The notes beneath the pieces are model-generated. The model did not search any database, was not told where the DNA came from, and worked only from the letters and a program-made list of their open reading frames with translations. Below are positions 63,483 to 64,000 of a stretch of DNA of 64,000 nucleotides, one piece after another. The stretch comes from Propionicimonas sp. Its GTDB lineage: Bacteria; Actinomycetota; Actinomycetes; Propionibacteriales; Propionibacteriaceae. Numbering within the stretch: the first letter of the stretch is position 1; each line of letters begins with the position of its first letter. A program made the translations under genes and the position numbers. The stretch covers positions 1 to 64,000 of the forward strand of contig NZ_JARKPQ010000051.1 of NCBI RefSeq assembly GCF_029975155.1, read 5' to 3'.

Positions 63483-64000
63483 TGTGCCACTGACCAGCTC
63501 GCCCGAACAGCCGCAGCCACTGCGCGCGGTCGTGGCCGCCACCAAGAACTGGGTGGAGCGGCTCAACCCGATCTGGGTCGAGGGCCAGCTGATCGAGATC
63601 AAGCGGCGCAGCGGGGCCACCCAGTTCCTGACCATGCGCGACACGCTGGCCGAGGTCTCGGTCACGCTCTCCACCTCTCCGGCCGTGCTGGACGCCGCCG
63701 GCCCGCTCACCGAGGGCACGGTGGTCGCGGCCTGGGTGCGGCCGACGGTGTGGACGAAGTCCGGCAGCCTCACCTTCGAGTGCCGCGAACTGCGCCCGTC
63801 CGGCGAGGGACGGCTGCTGGCCGCGATCGAGCAGCGCAAGCGGATGCTCCAGGCCGAGGGCCTGTTCGACCCGGCGCGCAAACGGCGGCTGCCGTTCCTG
63901 CCGCGCCGCGTCGGCCTGGTCACCGGAGCCCAGAGCGCGGCCGAGCGCGACGTCGTCGAGAACATCCGACGCCGCTGGCCGGCCGCGATCGTGGAGACCC
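63483..64000 (+). CDS. xseA: Exonuclease VII large subunit, 3' end outside window
   Basis: The first 172 residues of XseA are seen: an N-terminal OB-fold (RAVVAATKNWVERLNPIWVE, GQLIEIKRRSGATQFLTMRD, VVAAWVRPTVWTKSGSLTFE) followed by the start of the nuclease domain (LPFLPRRVGLVTGAQSAAER then DVVENIRRRWPAA). With XseB it degrades single-stranded DNA. Start GTG 63483 is set by the -10 box. The gene runs past the window end. Opposite orientation to ispH, as in many actinobacteria. Confidence 0.93.

Overview
The window is 64 kb of very GC-rich chromosome from a high-GC Gram-positive actinobacterium; a member of Propionibacteriales or a near relative would fit. Grounds for this are GTG starts, many -10 boxes (TANNNT or CANNNT) lying 5-8 nt before a start codon (leaderless mRNAs), a LATTG sortase-E-type anchor, DUF222/HNH and AbiEi-like/DUF559-type proteins, a single-chain 1834-residue biotin carboxylase, and an lpdA / PNP / phosphohexomutase neighbourhood like that of mycobacteria. 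It is mostly housekeeping and catabolic chromosome. I see no phage, IS element, CRISPR array, rRNA or tRNA.

Layout. 0-3.8 kb: LysE-type exporter (cut by the window start), Ca2+/cation antiporter, CorA and a LamB/YcsF-like protein with altered motifs. 4.1-11.6 kb: a single-chain multidomain biotin-dependent carboxylase and a separate biotin carboxylase-BCCP subunit. 11.7-18 kb: a sortase-anchored DUF11-repeat surface protein, a DUF222-HNH nuclease-like protein and a GIY-YIG protein. 18.1-18.7 kb: a promoter, a leader-like small ORF, a hairpin and an 86-residue small protein. 18.7-25.4 kb: a sugar ABC importer and GH3 glucosidase operon with a divergent LacI regulator and clustered GTTATC operators. 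25.6-30.6 kb: NAD(P)H-quinone reductase LpdA and a nucleoside salvage operon (PNP, phosphohexomutase, uridine kinase-like). 30.8-35.4 kb: an AbiEi-like/DUF559-like protein, MetG and a Pit phosphate transporter with a small partner. 35.5-38.7 kb: a nonulosonic (sialic) acid operon (NeuA-HAD fusion, NeuB, polysialyltransferase-like) led by a leaderless small ORF. 38.9-44.1 kb: a LuxR regulator, FAD oxidoreductase, SDR, a MazF-like toxin with an RHH antitoxin, an SH3-like protein and VapBC. 44.2-53.7 kb: YchF, small membrane proteins, HAD, M18 aminopeptidase, RmuC, a membrane protein behind an AT-rich palindrome, threonine ammonia-lyase, a methyltransferase and a DMT transporter. 53.9-62.3 kb: the most interesting locus. 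62.3-64 kb: IspH and the 5' part of xseA.

The key system (53.9-62.3 kb, minus strand) is a tightly coupled operon: a cysteine-rich 29-codon leader ORF, a urocanase-family hydratase, a DUF917 (S-methyl thiohydantoin desulfurase family) protein, a histidine-ammonia-lyase homologue that lacks the Ser of the Ala-Ser-Gly triad needed for the MIO cofactor, and an OpuC-type betaine ABC importer (ATPase with CBS-like tail, two permeases, lipoprotein). The combination fits uptake and breakdown of ergothioneine, or an S-methyl or related histidine betaine, better than ordinary histidine utilisation. The cysteine-codon leader would then sense the sulfur supply. This is inference from family membership, altered motifs and operon structure.

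The second theme is dispersed short repeats: a TCATCCCGG...CCGGGATGA composite, GGTCGAGCCTGTCGAGACC, a GAACGGAAAGGGG hairpin, a CTTCGTGACG...CTCCTCA element and large gene-end palindromes. Several have been taken into coding ends. They supply the start and first eight codons of one methyltransferase, the tail of the GIY-YIG protein, and C-terminal tails of two cistrons in the catabolic operon while leaving the ATGA couplings intact.
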